64,000 nt of DNA, from assembly GCA_034008185.1 (NCBI GenBank), contig CM067084.1, positions 68,420,612 to 68,484,611 of the forward strand. Reading direction: 5' to 3'. The DNA comes from Gorsachius magnificus (taxonomy: Eukaryota; Chordata; Aves; Pelecaniformes; Ardeidae). The notes below the pieces were generated by a model that worked only from the letters and a program-made list of their open reading frames with translations, was not told the origin of the DNA and ran no database searches. The position numbers were made by a program, and so were the translations under genes. Below, piece after piece: positions 63,596 through 64,000 of the stretch. Each line of letters starts with the position of its first letter. The first letter of the stretch is position 1.

Positions 63596-64000
63596 AGTCT
63601 GCATCCAGAGGAATTTCCTGGGTTTTGCTAGCTGGTGTCCTGCTCATAACGTGTAAAATATAAATCGCGTATTGCGGTTTTCTTTGAAGGAAATGGCTGA
63701 ATCCTCCAATGCTGCCTAGAAGAAGGATCAACATTTTATAAAATCTCTATCAAGTGGGATCCTCTTCCTCTTACCCAGACACCTCTCCTCTTCCAGCGTT
63801 ACGGACACAAACTTCCTCAGACATACCTCTGATTTACAGCTCAGTCTGTGGAAGAAGAGGGATCAGGCCCAGAGACTTCAGATGATGCTATTTTTAGCCA
63901 CCAACAATTAGATGTTATGCAGTTAACTAACAACAGGGTGGAAAAAACTAAGAGGAATTGTAAATATATCCTAATAATTGTATTGCAGCATAGGATTTAT

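Larger units (their letters stand above)
62046..64000. other. Non-coding sequence
   Basis: Holds a T10 run near 62504, a CpG patch at 62665-62690 (CCCGGGCGCGGGCGC) and two repeat traces described separately. No exon was recognised. Open frames of up to 136 codons in 62.5-62.95 kb follow the GC-rich composition. Confidence 0.4.

Noticed and set aside
1..64000. CRISPR arrays, bacterial operons, tRNA or rRNA genes
   Set aside because: No regularly spaced direct repeats with unique spacers apart from the retroviral tandem array, no cloverleaf beyond SINE-derived box motifs, and the sequence is plainly vertebrate.

Overview
The window looks like a mostly non-coding stretch of a sauropsid genome, most likely a neognath bird. 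Four things point that way: AT-rich vertebrate-style sequence with strongly depleted CpG, a CR1 LINE remnant, LTRs of a type I remember from bird genomes (TG...CA ends, 5-bp target duplications), and several worn copies of old amniote repeats (MIR-type core-SINEs and a palindromic repeat group known from birds, crocodilians and turtles). The species call is inference. No convincing protein-coding exon, tRNA or rRNA was found. Open frames are scattered on both strands, mostly low-complexity or biased in composition, and many begin at non-ATG codons.

Layout. 1-3906: plain AT-rich sequence with an (AT)16 microsatellite. 3907-6205: an internally deleted endogenous retrovirus with two LTRs, a lysine-tRNA-type primer binding site, a 49-50 bp tandem array in the leader and a 5-bp target duplication. 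6206-28400: largely unique sequence with old repeats and a homeodomain-motif-rich patch at 15190-15420. 28410-29220: a GC- and CpG-enriched block holding an imperfect ~220 bp palindrome with paired CCAAT and YY1-like motifs, the best promoter candidate here. 29221-43914: unique sequence with a CR1 fragment at 34358-34522, old repeats and a pyrimidine-skewed kilobase at 39850-40960. 43915-44523: a solo LTR of the same broad family with an intact 5-bp duplication and an internal (TTG/TTA)n tract. 44524-56150: unique sequence with a CpG-retaining patch at 47757-47850, a TATA/donor pair at 51592-51660 and a strong 26-bp-stem hairpin at 51727-51827. 56150-64000: more GC-rich, with a CpG cluster at 56160-56280, a second hairpin at 57647-57758, an LTR-like remnant near 58860, and a C-rich minisatellite at 61775-62045 whose other strand can form G-quadruplexes.

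No genes can be shown to work together. The window is best read as intergenic or intronic DNA: a few transposable elements, a probable CpG-rich promoter or enhancer at 28.4-29.2 kb, and several candidate regulatory or hairpin elements. The best candidates for something undescribed are the CCAAT/YY1 palindrome, the 51.7 kb and 57.7 kb hairpins, the CpG-retaining patch at 47.8 kb, and the uneven divergence between the two proviral LTRs.
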